Counted from the stretch's first letter, positions 17,526 through 26,907 are shown. The stretch: 64,000 nt of DNA from Alphaproteobacteria bacterium (GCA_024742735.1 JANSXV010000001.1:434001-498000), one strand, 5' to 3'. Notes: a model not told the origin generated them from the sequence alone. Numbers and translations are program-made.

Positions 17526-18740
17526 ATGACGACAGACCAGCCCGCACGCCGCCCGAACCTGATCCTGCGCCTCATGCTGGCGGCGGGCGCGGTGTTCCTG
17601 GCGTTGCTTGTGGCGGCGTCCATCGTATTCCGGGACGACATCTACCAGTCCCTTCTGGATCCCGGCATACCCTTCCAGACCTATACGCCCCCCGCCGCAC
17701 CGGACTACGCCCTCGAAGAGACCTGGGCGGCGCTGCCGGAGGCGCCGGATCCTGAGGCCCCGGCGGTCTTTTTCATTCACGCCACCACCTATGACGGCGG
17801 CGCCCACTGGAACGCGCCCTATGACCGGCCCCAGGAAGCTGAAGAGGTCGCCGAGGTCGTCATTCCAAACTTTGCGGCTCCGTTCCTGGCCGGCGGCGGC
17901 CAGCTTTATGCACCCCGCTACCGGCAGGCCTCGCTCTACACCTTCATGAACAATCGCGAGGATGCAGTTTCCGCCCGGATGCTGGCGTCTGAGGATATCC
18001 AGGCGGCGTTTGACGCCTTCCTGGCCCGCATTGATGACGATCAGCCGATCATCTTGGTCGGCGTCGGTCAGGGCGCGCTTCATGGCCTGAAGGTGCTGAT
18101 CGATCAGGTCGCGCCGTCCCGTAGCCTGCGCAACCGGCTCGCGGCGGCCTACCTGCTCGAGGCGCCGACGCCGACCGACCTGTTCGAGGGCGCTCTGAGC
18201 GCCCTGCCCCCCTGCCGGACCCCAGAGGATGTGCGCTGTGTCATCAGCTACAACACGGCCCGCCAGGATGAGCGCGAGCGAATCTTTGCGCTGTCGGAGC
18301 GCTCCATGACCTGGAATGGCGAGGGTGAGTTGAGCTTCGTCACGGATCGGGCGCTGCTCTGCGTCAATCCGCTGCTGTGGAGCACGACGGAGGATTTCGC
18401 ACCCGCCAGGCTCCATCGCGGCGGCGCGGCGGCGGAGGGCCTGACGCTGGACGATGCGCCCTCAGCCATGGCCAATCAGACGGGAGCACAGTGTCAGAAC
18501 GGCGTGTTGATGATCGAGCGCCCCCGCGCCAGCGCCCTGCGGCGCGCCGGGCGGCTGGGCGAGGACCGGCGCTCGCCAGACTTCAACCTGTTCTATCGCG
18601 ATCTTCAGCTGGATGTTCAGCGCCGGCTTGAAATCCTGGACGCCATCCGCACGGAAGAAGCCCGCTATGCGCCGCCGCTGGGAGACCCCATCGAGGTCGA
18701 CCAGGCTGACGTCATCCCCGTCGATCCGCCGCGCAACTAG
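17526..18740 (+). CDS. DUF3089 family alpha/beta-hydrolase-like protein lacking the nucleophile serine
   Basis: A 404-residue protein with one N-terminal membrane anchor (about 12-34) and a periplasmic DUF3089 domain: VFFIHATTYDGGAHWNAPYD and the PRYRQASLYTF segment are typical. At the nucleophile elbow, where the family has a GHSQG-type motif, this protein reads GVGQG (179-183), so the Ser is Gly181. The domain may therefore be a non-catalytic relative. It precedes, convergently, the heptose/KDO genes, and its TAG stop overlaps the hldE stop by 4 bases. Confidence 0.8.
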   Translation: MTTDQPARRPNLILRLMLAAGAVFLALLVAASIVFRDDIYQSLLDPGIPFQTYTPPAAPDYALEETWAALPEAPDPEAPAVFFIHATTYDGGAHWNAPYDRPQEAEEVAEVVIPNFAAPFLAGGGQLYAPRYRQASLYTFMNNREDAVSARMLASEDIQAAFDAFLARIDDDQPIILVGVGQGALHGLKVLIDQVAPSRSLRNRLAAAYLLEAPTPTDLFEGALSALPPCRTPEDVRCVISYNTARQDERERIFALSERSMTWNGEGELSFVTDRALLCVNPLLWSTTEDFAPARLHRGGAAAEGLTLDDAPSAMANQTGAQCQNGVLMIERPRASALRRAGRLGEDRRSPDFNLFYRDLQLDVQRRLEILDAIRTEEARYAPPLGDPIEVDQADVIPVDPPRN

Positions 18741-20200
18741 AGCCCCTTGAGCCGGTCTACGAAGCGCGTCGTCGACACACCCGGCACCAGCGGCGCCAGG
18801 ACAACCTCGCCGCCGCGGCTCTTTACGAACGCGGCGCCGGGCAGATCGTCGGCGACATAATCGGCGCCCTTGATCAGAACATCGGGCGCCAGCGCTTCAA
18901 TCAACTCCTGAGGCGTGTCCTCTTCGAACACGACCACCCGGTCGACCATTTCCAGCGAAGCCAGCATGACCGCGCGCGTCACCGCGTCGTTCACTGGCCG
19001 ATCAGGACCCTTCAGCCGCTTGACGGACTCATCGGAGTTCAACCCAACCACCAGCCGGTCGCAGACCGAGGCGGCGTGGCGCAGGACCGCCAGGTGACCG
19101 GGATGCAGGATATCGAAACATCCATTGGTGAAGCCGACCCGCAGGCCTTCCGCGTTCCAGCGCTCACAAAGCGCGGCCGCTGCACTGCGGTCGAGAATGC
19201 GCCAGTCGGGCGCGTCCGCGCCGACGGCGGCGTCTTCGAGAATTTCCTCGGCGGTCACGACCGCCGTGCCAGGCTTGCCGACCGCAACGCCGGCGGCCAT
19301 GTCCGCGAGCGCCATGGCGTCCGGCAGCGACAGCCGCGCGGCCAGTCCCAGCGACAGGGCCGCCAGCGCCGTGTCGCCTGCGCCGGACACGTCGAACACG
19401 TCACGCTGGCGCGAGCGGTGATGGTGGAAGCGGCCCTCTGCGTCCAGCAGGCACATACCGGCGCCGCCGCGCGTGACCAGCAGGGCGTCGGTGCGCGGCA
19501 GGCGCGCCTTCAAGGCCGAGAGCGCCGCCTCGGCGTCGTCATTGGTGCTTACCGGGCGCCCGGTCTCGGAGGCCAGTTCATCGGCGTTCGGCTTGATCAC
19601 CGTCGCGCCGTCATAGCGGGTGAAGTCCGCGCCCCGGGGATCGACGCTGACCGGAACGCCCGCCGCGCGCGCCGCCTCGATGATCCGGCCGATCAGATCG
19701 GGCTGCAGAACACCGCGTCCGTAGTCGGACAGGATCACCACGTCTGCGCCAGGCATGGCGGCCTCGATCTGCGCCATGACCGCGTCCTGGGTGGCGGCGT
19801 CGAGCCCGGCTTGGGGGTCGCGGTCCACGCAGAACATCTGCTGGTTATTGGACACATAGCGGATCTTGGACGGCGTCGCCCGCGCGGGCGCCCGAACCAG
19901 CCGCGCATCATCACCACAGGCGTCTTTCGCCAGCTGTTCAGCCGATACGCCCTCAGGGTCGTCGCCGATCACCGAAACAAGGCGGACTTTCCCGCCGAGG
20001 CTCGCCGCGTTGCGTGCGAGATTGCCCGCCCCGCCGAGCATGGCCATGCGACGTTTCTCCGACAGGATCGGAACCGGCGCCTCGCGCGAAATCCGCTCAA
20101 CGCCGCCATAGACGAAGCTGTCGAAAATCAGATCGCCGACCACAAGGGCGGTGCGATCCTTGAGCTGCTTCAGAAGTCGGGCGGCGCGCTCGCGCTGCAT
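18737..20200 (-). CDS. hldE: Bifunctional heptose 7-phosphate kinase / heptose 1-phosphate adenylyltransferase
   Basis: A 487-residue HldE (RfaE) making ADP-heptose for the LPS inner core. The N-terminal ribokinase-like kinase (about 1-320) has GGAGNLARNAASLGG and the catalytic DVSGAGDTALAALSLGLA motif; the C-terminal nucleotidyltransferase (about 350-487) has TNGCFDILHPGHLAVLRHA (HxGH) and GLNSDESVKRLKGPDRP. Length is normal for the fused form. A GGGGG-type ribosome-binding site precedes the ATG; kdsA lies 13 bases upstream, so the two are probably one operon for LPS core synthesis. Confidence 0.96.
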   Translation of the reverse strand: MQRERAARLLKQLKDRTALVVGDLIFDSFVYGGVERISREAPVPILSEKRRMAMLGGAGNLARNAASLGGKVRLVSVIGDDPEGVSAEQLAKDACGDDARLVRAPARATPSKIRYVSNNQQMFCVDRDPQAGLDAATQDAVMAQIEAAMPGADVVILSDYGRGVLQPDLIGRIIEAARAAGVPVSVDPRGADFTRYDGATVIKPNADELASETGRPVSTNDDAEAALSALKARLPRTDALLVTRGGAGMCLLDAEGRFHHHRSRQRDVFDVSGAGDTALAALSLGLAARLSLPDAMALADMAAGVAVGKPGTAVVTAEEILEDAAVGADAPDWRILDRSAAAALCERWNAEGLRVGFTNGCFDILHPGHLAVLRHAASVCDRLVVGLNSDESVKRLKGPDRPVNDAVTRAVMLASLEMVDRVVVFEEDTPQELIEALAPDVLIKGADYVADDLPGAAFVKSRGGEVVLAPLVPGVSTTRFVDRLKGL

Positions 20201-20213
20201 GGCGGCCCCCTGT

Positions 20214-21074
20214 CTAAAGCGCCGTGACCGGGCGCGCCTTGGCCAGCTCGTCGAACGCTTTCAGATCGCGCAGGATTTCCTCAAACCGGTCAAGCGGGAT
20301 CATGTTCGGCCCGTCGCTGGGCGCATTATCGGGATCGGGATGCGTTTCCATGAAGACCGCCGCGATTCCGAGAGACACGGCGGCCCGCGCCAGATGCGGC
20401 GCGAACTGGCGCTGACCGCCCGATGACGTGCCCTGACCGCCAGGCTGCTGGACGGCGTGGGTGGCGTCGAGCACCACCGGGGCGCCGCTGCGCTTCATGA
20501 TGGGGATGGAGCGCATGTCCACGACGAGCGTGTTGTAGCCGAAGCTGACGCCCCGCTCTGTCGCCAGGATGTTGGCGTTGCCTGCGCCGGTGATCTTGCC
20601 CAGCACATTGTCCATGTCCCACGGCGCAAGGAACTGGCCCTTCTTGACGTTGATCACCTTGCCGGTCTCGGCCGCCGCGATCAGCAGATCGGTCTGCCGG
20701 CACAGGAAGGCCGGGATCTGCAGCACGTCCACGGCCTGCGCGGCGATCGCGCACTGCTCGGCGGTGTGGATGTCGGTCAGCACCGGCAGGCCCGTGGTCT
20801 CGCGGATCTCGGCGAAGACCGGCAGAGAAGCCTCCAGCCCCATGCCGCGCTTGCCGGACAGGCTGGTCCTGTTCGCCTTGTCGAAGCTGGTCTTGTAGAT
20901 GAGATTCAGACCGACCCGGTCCGCGATCTCCTTCAGCGCCGCGGAAACCTCAAGACCGTGCTCCCGGCTTTCCAGCTGGCACGGCCCCGCGATGATGGTC
21001 AGCGGCAGGTCATTACCGATCCTGTAGGCGTCGCCGGACGGGCGCGGAACTTCAACGACGGTGTTCGGGCTCAT
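20214..21074 (-). CDS. kdsA: 3-deoxy-8-phosphooctulonate synthase (KDO-8-phosphate synthase)
   Basis: A 286-residue KdsA, which condenses phosphoenolpyruvate with arabinose 5-phosphate to give KDO-8-phosphate for LPS. Motifs: IIAGPCQLES near the N-terminus, YKTSFDKANRTSLSGKRG, TDIHTAEQ, QIPAFLCRQTDLL, the NVKKGQFLAPWDM lysine segment, VLDATHAVQQPGG and the C-terminal METHPDPDNAPSDGPNM metal/substrate loop. The ATG has AGGAGG nine bases upstream. First gene of a kdsA-hldE operon; its promoter must overlap the divergent RpoE-type promoter of the photolyase operon. Confidence 0.97.
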   Translation of the reverse strand: MSPNTVVEVPRPSGDAYRIGNDLPLTIIAGPCQLESREHGLEVSAALKEIADRVGLNLIYKTSFDKANRTSLSGKRGMGLEASLPVFAEIRETTGLPVLTDIHTAEQCAIAAQAVDVLQIPAFLCRQTDLLIAAAETGKVINVKKGQFLAPWDMDNVLGKITGAGNANILATERGVSFGYNTLVVDMRSIPIMKRSGAPVVLDATHAVQQPGGQGTSSGGQRQFAPHLARAAVSLGIAAVFMETHPDPDNAPSDGPNMIPLDRFEEILRDLKAFDELAKARPVTAL

Positions 21075-21113
21075 GATGGATGCCTCCTGCCGGATCAGCG
21101 CTGCATGACGCGT

Positions 21114-21142
21114 TGATCCGAGATCTCTTGTATCGCGTAATA
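21114..21142 (+). promoter_or_regulatory. RpoE/ChrR-type sigma promoter of the photolyase-CFA operon
   Basis: TGATCC (21114-21119), an 18-base spacer, then TAATA (21138-21142). The known promoter consensus of the singlet-oxygen sigma factor RpoE of Rhodobacter sphaeroides is about TGATCC-N18-TAAGA. It is placed about 70 bases before the photolyase ATG. An equivalent promoter drives the chrR operon at the other end of the cluster. Confidence 0.75.
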
Positions 21143-21210
21143 ATCCATGACCGATCTTCGGTCACGCCTTACGCTGCGCCTGCATCGCCATTGAGATTCA
21201 AAGCCATTTC

Positions 21211-22647
21211 ATGACTGACGCTCCCGCCCTTGTATGGTTCCGCAACGATCTGCGCCTTTCTGACAACCCCGCCCTCCTCGCCGCCGCCGCATCCGGCCGT
21301 GGGCTGATCGCGGTCTATGTGCTCGACGACGAGAACGCCGGCGAGTGGGCCATGGGCGGCGCGAGCCGCTGGTGGCTGCACCATTCCCTTGAGAGTTTGG
21401 CGCGCGACATTGAAGCACTGGGTGGGGCGCTGACACTGCGCCGGGGCGACGCCGCGACGCTTATTCCGGAGTTGGTCGAAGAGACCGGGGCGGCATCTGT
21501 GTACTGGAACCGGGCCTACGAGCCCTGGGCGATCACCCGCGACAAGCAGATCAAATCCGCGCTGACCGAAGCCGGCGTGGAGGCGCGCTCGTTTAACGGC
21601 GCGCTGATCGTCGAGCCCTGGGAGATCAGCACCAAGCAGGGCAAGCCCTACAAGGTCTTCACGCCCTTCTGGCGCGCCCTGAAGGCCGATCATGCGCCCG
21701 CAGAGCCGGCTGGACGCCCTGACACGGTGCGATTCGCCAAGGCGCCTGTATCTGACCGGATCAAGGACTGGGTGCTCTTGCCGAAAAGGCCGGATTGGGC
21801 GGGCGGCCTGCGTGATGCCTGGACGCCGGGTGAACCCGGCGCACACGGACGTCTGGGGGGCTTCATCCAGCATCGCATGGCCGATTATGACAGCGCCCGG
21901 AACATCCCCGGGATCAGCGGAACGTCCGGGCTGTCGCCCCACCTCCATTTCGGTGAGATCTCACCACGCCAGGTCTGGCACGCCGTACGCAACGCCGACG
22001 GCGGCTTAAGCGAAGACGCCGACAGCTTTCTCAGCGAAATCGGCTGGCGGGAGTTCAGCTATAATCTTCTTTTCCATTTCCCTGACCTGCCCGACCAGAA
22101 TTTCCAGCCCAGGTTCGACGCCTTCGACTGGACCGGGACCGACGAGCACTTCAGAGCCTGGACCAGGGGCCTTACCGGCTATCCCATCGTCGACGCGGGG
22201 ATGCGCGAACTGTGGGCCACCGGCTGGATGCATAATCGGGTACGCATGATCGTGGGCAGCTTCCTCATCAAGGACCTGATGATCCACTGGCGCCGCGGCG
22301 AGGCCTGGTTCTGGGACACGCTCGTGGACGCAGATCTCGCCAGCAATGCGGCTGGCTGGCAGTGGGTCGCGGGATCCGGCGCGGACGCCGCGCCCTACTT
22401 TCGCATCTTCAATCCAGTCAGCCAGAGTGAAAAATTCGATCCGAACGGCGATTATGTGCGTAAATGGGTTCCAGAGCTTAAGGGGTTGCCGAAGAAGGCT
22501 ATTCACGCCCCCTGGACGGCGGACCGGGAGACCCTGTCGAGGGCCGGTGTCGTTCTGGGGCGGAATTATCCCCGGCCTATCGTCGACCATGGCGAAGCGC
22601 GCAAGCGCGCTCTCGCCGCATTTGAGAAGATCAAGGACGCTGCATGA
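21211..22647 (+). CDS. phrB: Deoxyribodipyrimidine photo-lyase (class I CPD photolyase)
   Basis: A 478-residue cryptochrome/photolyase protein that repairs cyclobutane pyrimidine dimers with light. It has the N-terminal alpha/beta antenna domain (LVWFRNDLRLSDNPALLAAAA) and the FAD-binding C-terminal domain with GLSPHLHFGEISPRQVW, FLSEIGWREFSYNLLFHFP, GYPIVDAGMRELWATGWMHNRVRMIVGSFLIKDL and WFWDTLVDADLASNAAGWQWVAGSG, all classic class I features. First gene of a four-gene operon with overlapping coding ends, under an RpoE-type promoter; photolyase is also in the R. sphaeroides RpoE regulon. Confidence 0.96.
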   Translation: MTDAPALVWFRNDLRLSDNPALLAAAASGRGLIAVYVLDDENAGEWAMGGASRWWLHHSLESLARDIEALGGALTLRRGDAATLIPELVEETGAASVYWNRAYEPWAITRDKQIKSALTEAGVEARSFNGALIVEPWEISTKQGKPYKVFTPFWRALKADHAPAEPAGRPDTVRFAKAPVSDRIKDWVLLPKRPDWAGGLRDAWTPGEPGAHGRLGGFIQHRMADYDSARNIPGISGTSGLSPHLHFGEISPRQVWHAVRNADGGLSEDADSFLSEIGWREFSYNLLFHFPDLPDQNFQPRFDAFDWTGTDEHFRAWTRGLTGYPIVDAGMRELWATGWMHNRVRMIVGSFLIKDLMIHWRRGEAWFWDTLVDADLASNAAGWQWVAGSGADAAPYFRIFNPVSQSEKFDPNGDYVRKWVPELKGLPKKAIHAPWTADRETLSRAGVVLGRNYPRPIVDHGEARKRALAAFEKIKDAA

Positions 22648-24011
22648 GCGATATCGAGCCCATCCTCACCCGCCGGTCGAAAATCGCCGTCATCGGCGCC
22701 GGCGTCAGCGGACTGGGCGCCGCCTGGGCGCTGCGGGACGTCCATGACGTCACGCTGTTTGAAAAGCGCGATCGTCTGGGAGGCCACGCCAACACCGTCA
22801 CGATCGACTATGACGGACGGGCCATCGACGTCGACACCGGCTTCATCGTCTTCAACACGCTGAACTACCCCAATCTGACAGCTCTGTTCGAGCATCTGGG
22901 CGTCGCTCATTTCGGCTCAGACATGAGTTTCGGGTTCTCGCTGGACAAGTCGCTGGAGTGGTCGTCGAACGGGCTGTCCGGGCTGCTGGCCGATCCGATG
23001 AACCTCGCACGCCCGACCTTCCTGCGCATGGTTCGCGACATCCTCCGGTTCAATGACCGGGCCCAGAAGGACCTGGCCTCAGGCTCGCTGTTCGGCCTTT
23101 CGCTGGGCCAGTATCTCGATCAGCTCTCGATGAGCGCCCAGTTCCGGCACAACTACCTTCTGCCCATGGGCGCCGCGATCTGGTCGTCCACCGAGGCCGA
23201 GATGGAAGCCTACCCGGCCGAGGCGTTCGTTCGCTTCTTCAACAATCACCGCCTGATGCACGTCTCCCGGCCCAAATGGGGCACGGTCAAGGGCGGCAGC
23301 CGGGTCTATGTCCAGAAGATCAGGGCGGATCTTGAGGCGGCCGGCGCAACGTTCGGGCCGGGGGTCGAGACTGTCCGCCGCCTGCCGGACGGCGTGATCG
23401 TCACCGATGCCGAGGGTCAGGACCATCGCTTCGACGAGGTCATTCTGGCCTGTCACTCAGATCAGGCGCTGAAAATGCTGGCCGATGCGGACCCGGAGGA
23501 GCGCGACATGCTCGCCGCGATCCCTTACGCGCCGAACGAAGCCGTGCTTCATCGCGACCAGACGCTCGTGCCGCGCCGCCGCAACGCCCGCGCCGCCTGG
23601 TCCTATCTGCGCGAAGCCGGACATCCGGGTGCGGCGGTGACCTACGACATGAACCGTCTGCAGAACATACCCGCCGACAAGCCGCTCTTCGTCACGCTGA
23701 ACCCTGCCCGCGAACCTGATCCGGCGCTGACATTCGGGCGCTATCAGTACGACCATCCCCAGTTCACCGCGCCGGGCATGGCGGCCCAGCGGATTTTCAA
23801 CCGGATCCAGGGGGTGCGCCGCACCTGGTTCGCAGGGGCCTGGCTCGGCTACGGCTTCCACGAAGACGGTCTTCGGGCGGGGCTGCGCGCAGCCCTGCGC
23901 CTGGGCGGCCAGATCCCCTGGGCCTTTGCGGAAGGGGACATCTCTGGCGGCCCCTGGGCGGAGCGCGCCGGCGCCGGGCGCCCTTCAGGACAGGTCTCGG
24001 CCGCCGAATGA
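22644..24011 (+). CDS. FAD-dependent amine-oxidase-fold oxidoreductase
   Basis: A 455-residue flavoprotein with an N-terminal dinucleotide-binding motif (IAVIGAGVSGLGAAWALR, about 12-29), the LGGHANTVTIDYDGRAIDVDTGFIVFN signature of this COG2907-like group and a C-terminal FAD-contacting GAWLGYGFHEDGLRAG. The start overlaps the photolyase stop (ATGA) and the stop overlaps the DUF1365 start. In alphaproteobacteria and others this protein occurs with DUF1365 and cyclopropane-synthase-like methyltransferases, pointing to fatty-acyl chain modification in membrane lipids. The exact reaction is not readable from sequence. Confidence 0.88.
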   Translation: MSDIEPILTRRSKIAVIGAGVSGLGAAWALRDVHDVTLFEKRDRLGGHANTVTIDYDGRAIDVDTGFIVFNTLNYPNLTALFEHLGVAHFGSDMSFGFSLDKSLEWSSNGLSGLLADPMNLARPTFLRMVRDILRFNDRAQKDLASGSLFGLSLGQYLDQLSMSAQFRHNYLLPMGAAIWSSTEAEMEAYPAEAFVRFFNNHRLMHVSRPKWGTVKGGSRVYVQKIRADLEAAGATFGPGVETVRRLPDGVIVTDAEGQDHRFDEVILACHSDQALKMLADADPEERDMLAAIPYAPNEAVLHRDQTLVPRRRNARAAWSYLREAGHPGAAVTYDMNRLQNIPADKPLFVTLNPAREPDPALTFGRYQYDHPQFTAPGMAAQRIFNRIQGVRRTWFAGAWLGYGFHEDGLRAGLRAALRLGGQIPWAFAEGDISGGPWAERAGAGRPSGQVSAAE

Positions 24012-24808
24012 CCGCCGCAGCAGAGCTCTACATCGGACGCACAGTCCATGAGCGGCGCATGCCGTTCTCACACCGGTTCAGCTATCGCATCGCCTCGCTG
24101 ATGGTGGACCTGGATCGCTTGACCGAGGCGGCTGGACAGAGCCGGCTGTTCTCGATCAACCGGCTTAATCTTTACAGCTTTTTTGAACGAGACCACGGCC
24201 CGCGCGACGGCGGATCGCTGAAGGCGTGGGCGCACGAGCGCTTCGCCGAAGCCGGCGTCGCAGTGGACAATGCGCGCATCCGCCTCCTGTGCGCGCCGCG
24301 CGTGCTGAACTATGTGTTCAACCCGCTCTCCATCTATTTCGCCGAAGACTACGACGATGGCCGTCTGCGCGGCGTCATCTACCAGGTGCACAACACGTTC
24401 GGTGACGACCACGCCTATGTCGCGCCGTGTGAAGGCGGAGGGGCCGAGCGGCAGAGTGTGGACAAGCGGTTTCATGTGTCGCCCTTTTTCGACATCGGCG
24501 GGCGTTACGAATTCACGCTGCGCCAGCCTGACGACCAGTTCCGCCTGACGATCTTCAAGCAGCGCGAGGCCGGTCCCGACTTCATGGCCACCATGGCGAT
24601 GAAGCGCGAGGCCCTCACTACGGGCGCCCTCGTCCGCCTCGCCGCGACCCAGCCTCTGTCCACCCTGAAGACGATCTCCGCGATCCATTTCGAGGCCCTG
24701 CGTCTCTGGATCAAAGGTGCGAAATATCACAGTCGTCCCGCCCCGCCGGCGGACGCGACGACGGCCCGGCTGGGCCATGACGAGCCCGCCCAGCTTGGTG
24801 ACAACTGA
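24008..24808 (+). CDS. DUF1365 family protein
   Basis: A 266-residue DUF1365 protein. Typical segments are the N-terminal GRTVHERRMPFSHRFSYRI, LLCAPRVLNYVFNPLSIYF, VYQVHNTFGD-like and DKRFHVSPFFDIGGRYEF. The family has no assigned activity but is almost always found between a COG2907 FAD oxidoreductase and a CFA-type methyltransferase, as here. It probably acts with them on membrane fatty acids. Its start overlaps the preceding stop by 4 bases. Confidence 0.9.
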   Translation: MTAAAELYIGRTVHERRMPFSHRFSYRIASLMVDLDRLTEAAGQSRLFSINRLNLYSFFERDHGPRDGGSLKAWAHERFAEAGVAVDNARIRLLCAPRVLNYVFNPLSIYFAEDYDDGRLRGVIYQVHNTFGDDHAYVAPCEGGGAERQSVDKRFHVSPFFDIGGRYEFTLRQPDDQFRLTIFKQREAGPDFMATMAMKREALTTGALVRLAATQPLSTLKTISAIHFEALRLWIKGAKYHSRPAPPADATTARLGHDEPAQLGDN

Positions 24809-24851
24809 CTTTGCGTTTATCTTCAAGCGCGGAAACGCGACGGAGCCCGAG

Positions 24852-26093
24852 ATGACTTACGCCGCTGAAGACTTCACGATTCCCGCCGACCCGCGCGCGA
24901 TCGACCGCCTGGACGGCATACCGCGCGGCGGCCGGTTCGCGCTGAAAATGCTCCTGAAAATGAAGGAAGGTTCGCTGGACGTCGTGCTGCCCGACGGGCG
25001 CAAGATCAGTTTTCAGGGCGAGTATCCCGGCCCTTCAGCAGAGATCCGGCTCGCCAATTTCGCCGTCATCCGCCGCGCTCTGGCCGGCGGAGATGTGGGC
25101 TTTGCGGAAAGCTATATGGATGGTGACTGGTCGACGCCTGATCTGCCGGCGGTGCTGACGGTCTTCTCCGCCAATCTTGACCGGATGTCCGGCATCGTCG
25201 CGGGCGGCCCGGTGACCCGTTTCTTCCACTGGCTCTACCACCGCCTTCGCGCCAACACGAAAGCAGGTGCGCGCAAGAATATCGAAGCCCACTACGATCT
25301 GGGCAATGATTTCTACGAGCTCTGGCTCGACCCCTCCATGACCTACTCCTCGGCGAAGTTCGCCAGCCCGGACCAAGAGCTGGAGGACGCTCAGCGTGAG
25401 AAATATGCGGCGTTGGCCCGCTCCATTGATCTGAAGGCGGATGAAAGCGTGCTTGAGATCGGCTGCGGCTGGGGCGGGTTCGCCGAATACGCCGCAAAAG
25501 AGATCGGCGCGAACGTGACCTGCCTGACGCTCTCGCCCTCGCAGCGGGACTATGCGCTGGAGCGCATGCAGGCGCACCAGCTGTCCGAAAAGGTCGAGAT
25601 CAAGCTTCAGGATTACCGCGATGAGACCGGGCGCTACGACAAGGTGGCCTCCATCGAGATGTTCGAAGCTGTCGGCCAGGAATACTGGCCCAGCTTCTTC
25701 TCCAAAGTGGCTGAAGTCCTGAAGCCCGGCGGACGGGCCGGACTTCAGATCATTACGATCCGGGACGATCTGTTCGAGACCTATTCCAAACGGGCCGACT
25801 TCATTCAGCGCTACATCTTCCCTGGGGGCGTCCTGCCCAGCGTCGAACGTCTGGAAGAGCAGTTCTCGAGCGCCGGCCTGAAGTTCGATGGGATGGACGC
25901 GTTCGGCCTGGACTATGCGGAAACGCTGAACCGCTGGCTGCATCGCTTCGGCGACGCCTGGAACGAAATCCGGCCCATGGGCTTTGACGACCGGTTCAAG
26001 CGCATGTGGGATTTCTACCTCGCCTATTGCGAGGCGGGCTTCCGCACAGGGCGCATCGACGTGGCGCAGTTCGCTGTCAGCCGCGAAGCCTGA
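24852..26093 (+). CDS. Cyclopropane-fatty-acyl-phospholipid synthase family methyltransferase
   Basis: A 413-residue SAM-dependent methyltransferase of the CFA synthase family. It has HYDLGNDFYELWLDPSMTYS, the SAM-binding VLEIGCGWGGFAEYAA (about 200-215) and ASIEMFEAVGQEYWPSFF. At the position of E. coli Cfa Cys139 (YSC) this enzyme has Ser167 (MTYSSAKF), so it may be a variant methylase rather than a standard cyclopropane maker. I use the ATG at 24852 with GGAG upstream; the frame is open to 24717, overlapping DUF1365. Last gene of the RpoE-type operon; convergent with an SDR gene. Confidence 0.88.
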   Translation: MTYAAEDFTIPADPRAIDRLDGIPRGGRFALKMLLKMKEGSLDVVLPDGRKISFQGEYPGPSAEIRLANFAVIRRALAGGDVGFAESYMDGDWSTPDLPAVLTVFSANLDRMSGIVAGGPVTRFFHWLYHRLRANTKAGARKNIEAHYDLGNDFYELWLDPSMTYSSAKFASPDQELEDAQREKYAALARSIDLKADESVLEIGCGWGGFAEYAAKEIGANVTCLTLSPSQRDYALERMQAHQLSEKVEIKLQDYRDETGRYDKVASIEMFEAVGQEYWPSFFSKVAEVLKPGGRAGLQIITIRDDLFETYSKRADFIQRYIFPGGVLPSVERLEEQFSSAGLKFDGMDAFGLDYAETLNRWLHRFGDAWNEIRPMGFDDRFKRMWDFYLAYCEAGFRTGRIDVAQFAVSREA

Positions 26094-26109
26094 CCGGCGA
26101 CCGTCGCGA

Positions 26110-26907
26110 TCACGACGGCGGCTTGTTCCAACCGGTCTGCTTGCGCACCAGATTGATGTGCCAGTCGCGCGGCAGGGCGTAGATCGCTTTGAGCATCCAG
26201 GTGAAACGGCGTGGAAAGGTGATTTCGAAGCGCTTTGATTTCAGTCCGGACACGATACGGCCTGCGGCCGTGTCGGCGCTGACCATGAACGGCTTGGGAA
26301 ATTCATTATCGTCCTGGGCCGGCGTTTCGACAAAGCCCGGCGTGATCGCCTGAACCAGAACACCGTAGCGGTGAAGCTCGATCCGGTAGCATTCGGCCAT
26401 GTTCACAAGCGCCGCCTTGCTCGCGCCATAGGCCGAAGCGGTCGGCATCCCGCCGAACGCCGTCGCCGAGGATACGATGGCGATCTGCCCTGCTCCGCGC
26501 TCGACCATAAGCGGCGTGATGGCGCACAGACACGCCGCCGTGCCGTTGAGATTGACGGCGAACGTCTTCGCGTAGTCCTCGAAATCCGGATTGGCGGCGT
26601 CGATGGAGAGATAGATGCCGGCGTTCAGGATCGCGCGCGCGATCGGGCCTTGCTCGGCTTCAATCCGGGCGACCGCCTGCCTGACCGCATCGGGATCCGA
26701 AATGTCTGCAGGCGCGGCGAAGACCTGGCCCGGGAGAGCCGCCTCGAGCGCCTTGAGCTTGTCTTCGGAACGCGCGGTGACGGCGACCCGCCAGCCCTGC
26801 CGGACAAGGCGCTCGACCAGTTTTTCACCGATTCCGGAGCTTGCGCCCGTGACCCAGCACAGCCCGTCCGAGGGTTTCGCAGGCGATGGGTTGAAGGGCC
26901 CGGTCAT
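26110..26907 (-). CDS. Short-chain dehydrogenase/reductase (SDR)
   Basis: A 265-residue classical SDR with the cofactor motif VTGASSGIGEKL (about 19-30), ILNAGIYL, the catalytic Ser in IVSSATAFGG and the YGASK active-site motif (YxxxK). The C-terminal region resembles SDRs of lipid or fatty-acid metabolism, with a KxxRFEITFPRRFTWMLKAIYALP-type tail. The start overlaps the FeS photolyase stop by 4 bases, and it is the last gene of the chrR operon. Oxidation or reduction of a lipid-derived carbonyl is a plausible role, from context only. Confidence 0.88.
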   Translation of the reverse strand: MTGPFNPSPAKPSDGLCWVTGASSGIGEKLVERLVRQGWRVAVTARSEDKLKALEAALPGQVFAAPADISDPDAVRQAVARIEAEQGPIARAILNAGIYLSIDAANPDFEDYAKTFAVNLNGTAACLCAITPLMVERGAGQIAIVSSATAFGGMPTASAYGASKAALVNMAECYRIELHRYGVLVQAITPGFVETPAQDDNEFPKPFMVSADTAAGRIVSGLKSKRFEITFPRRFTWMLKAIYALPRDWHINLVRKQTGWNKPPS

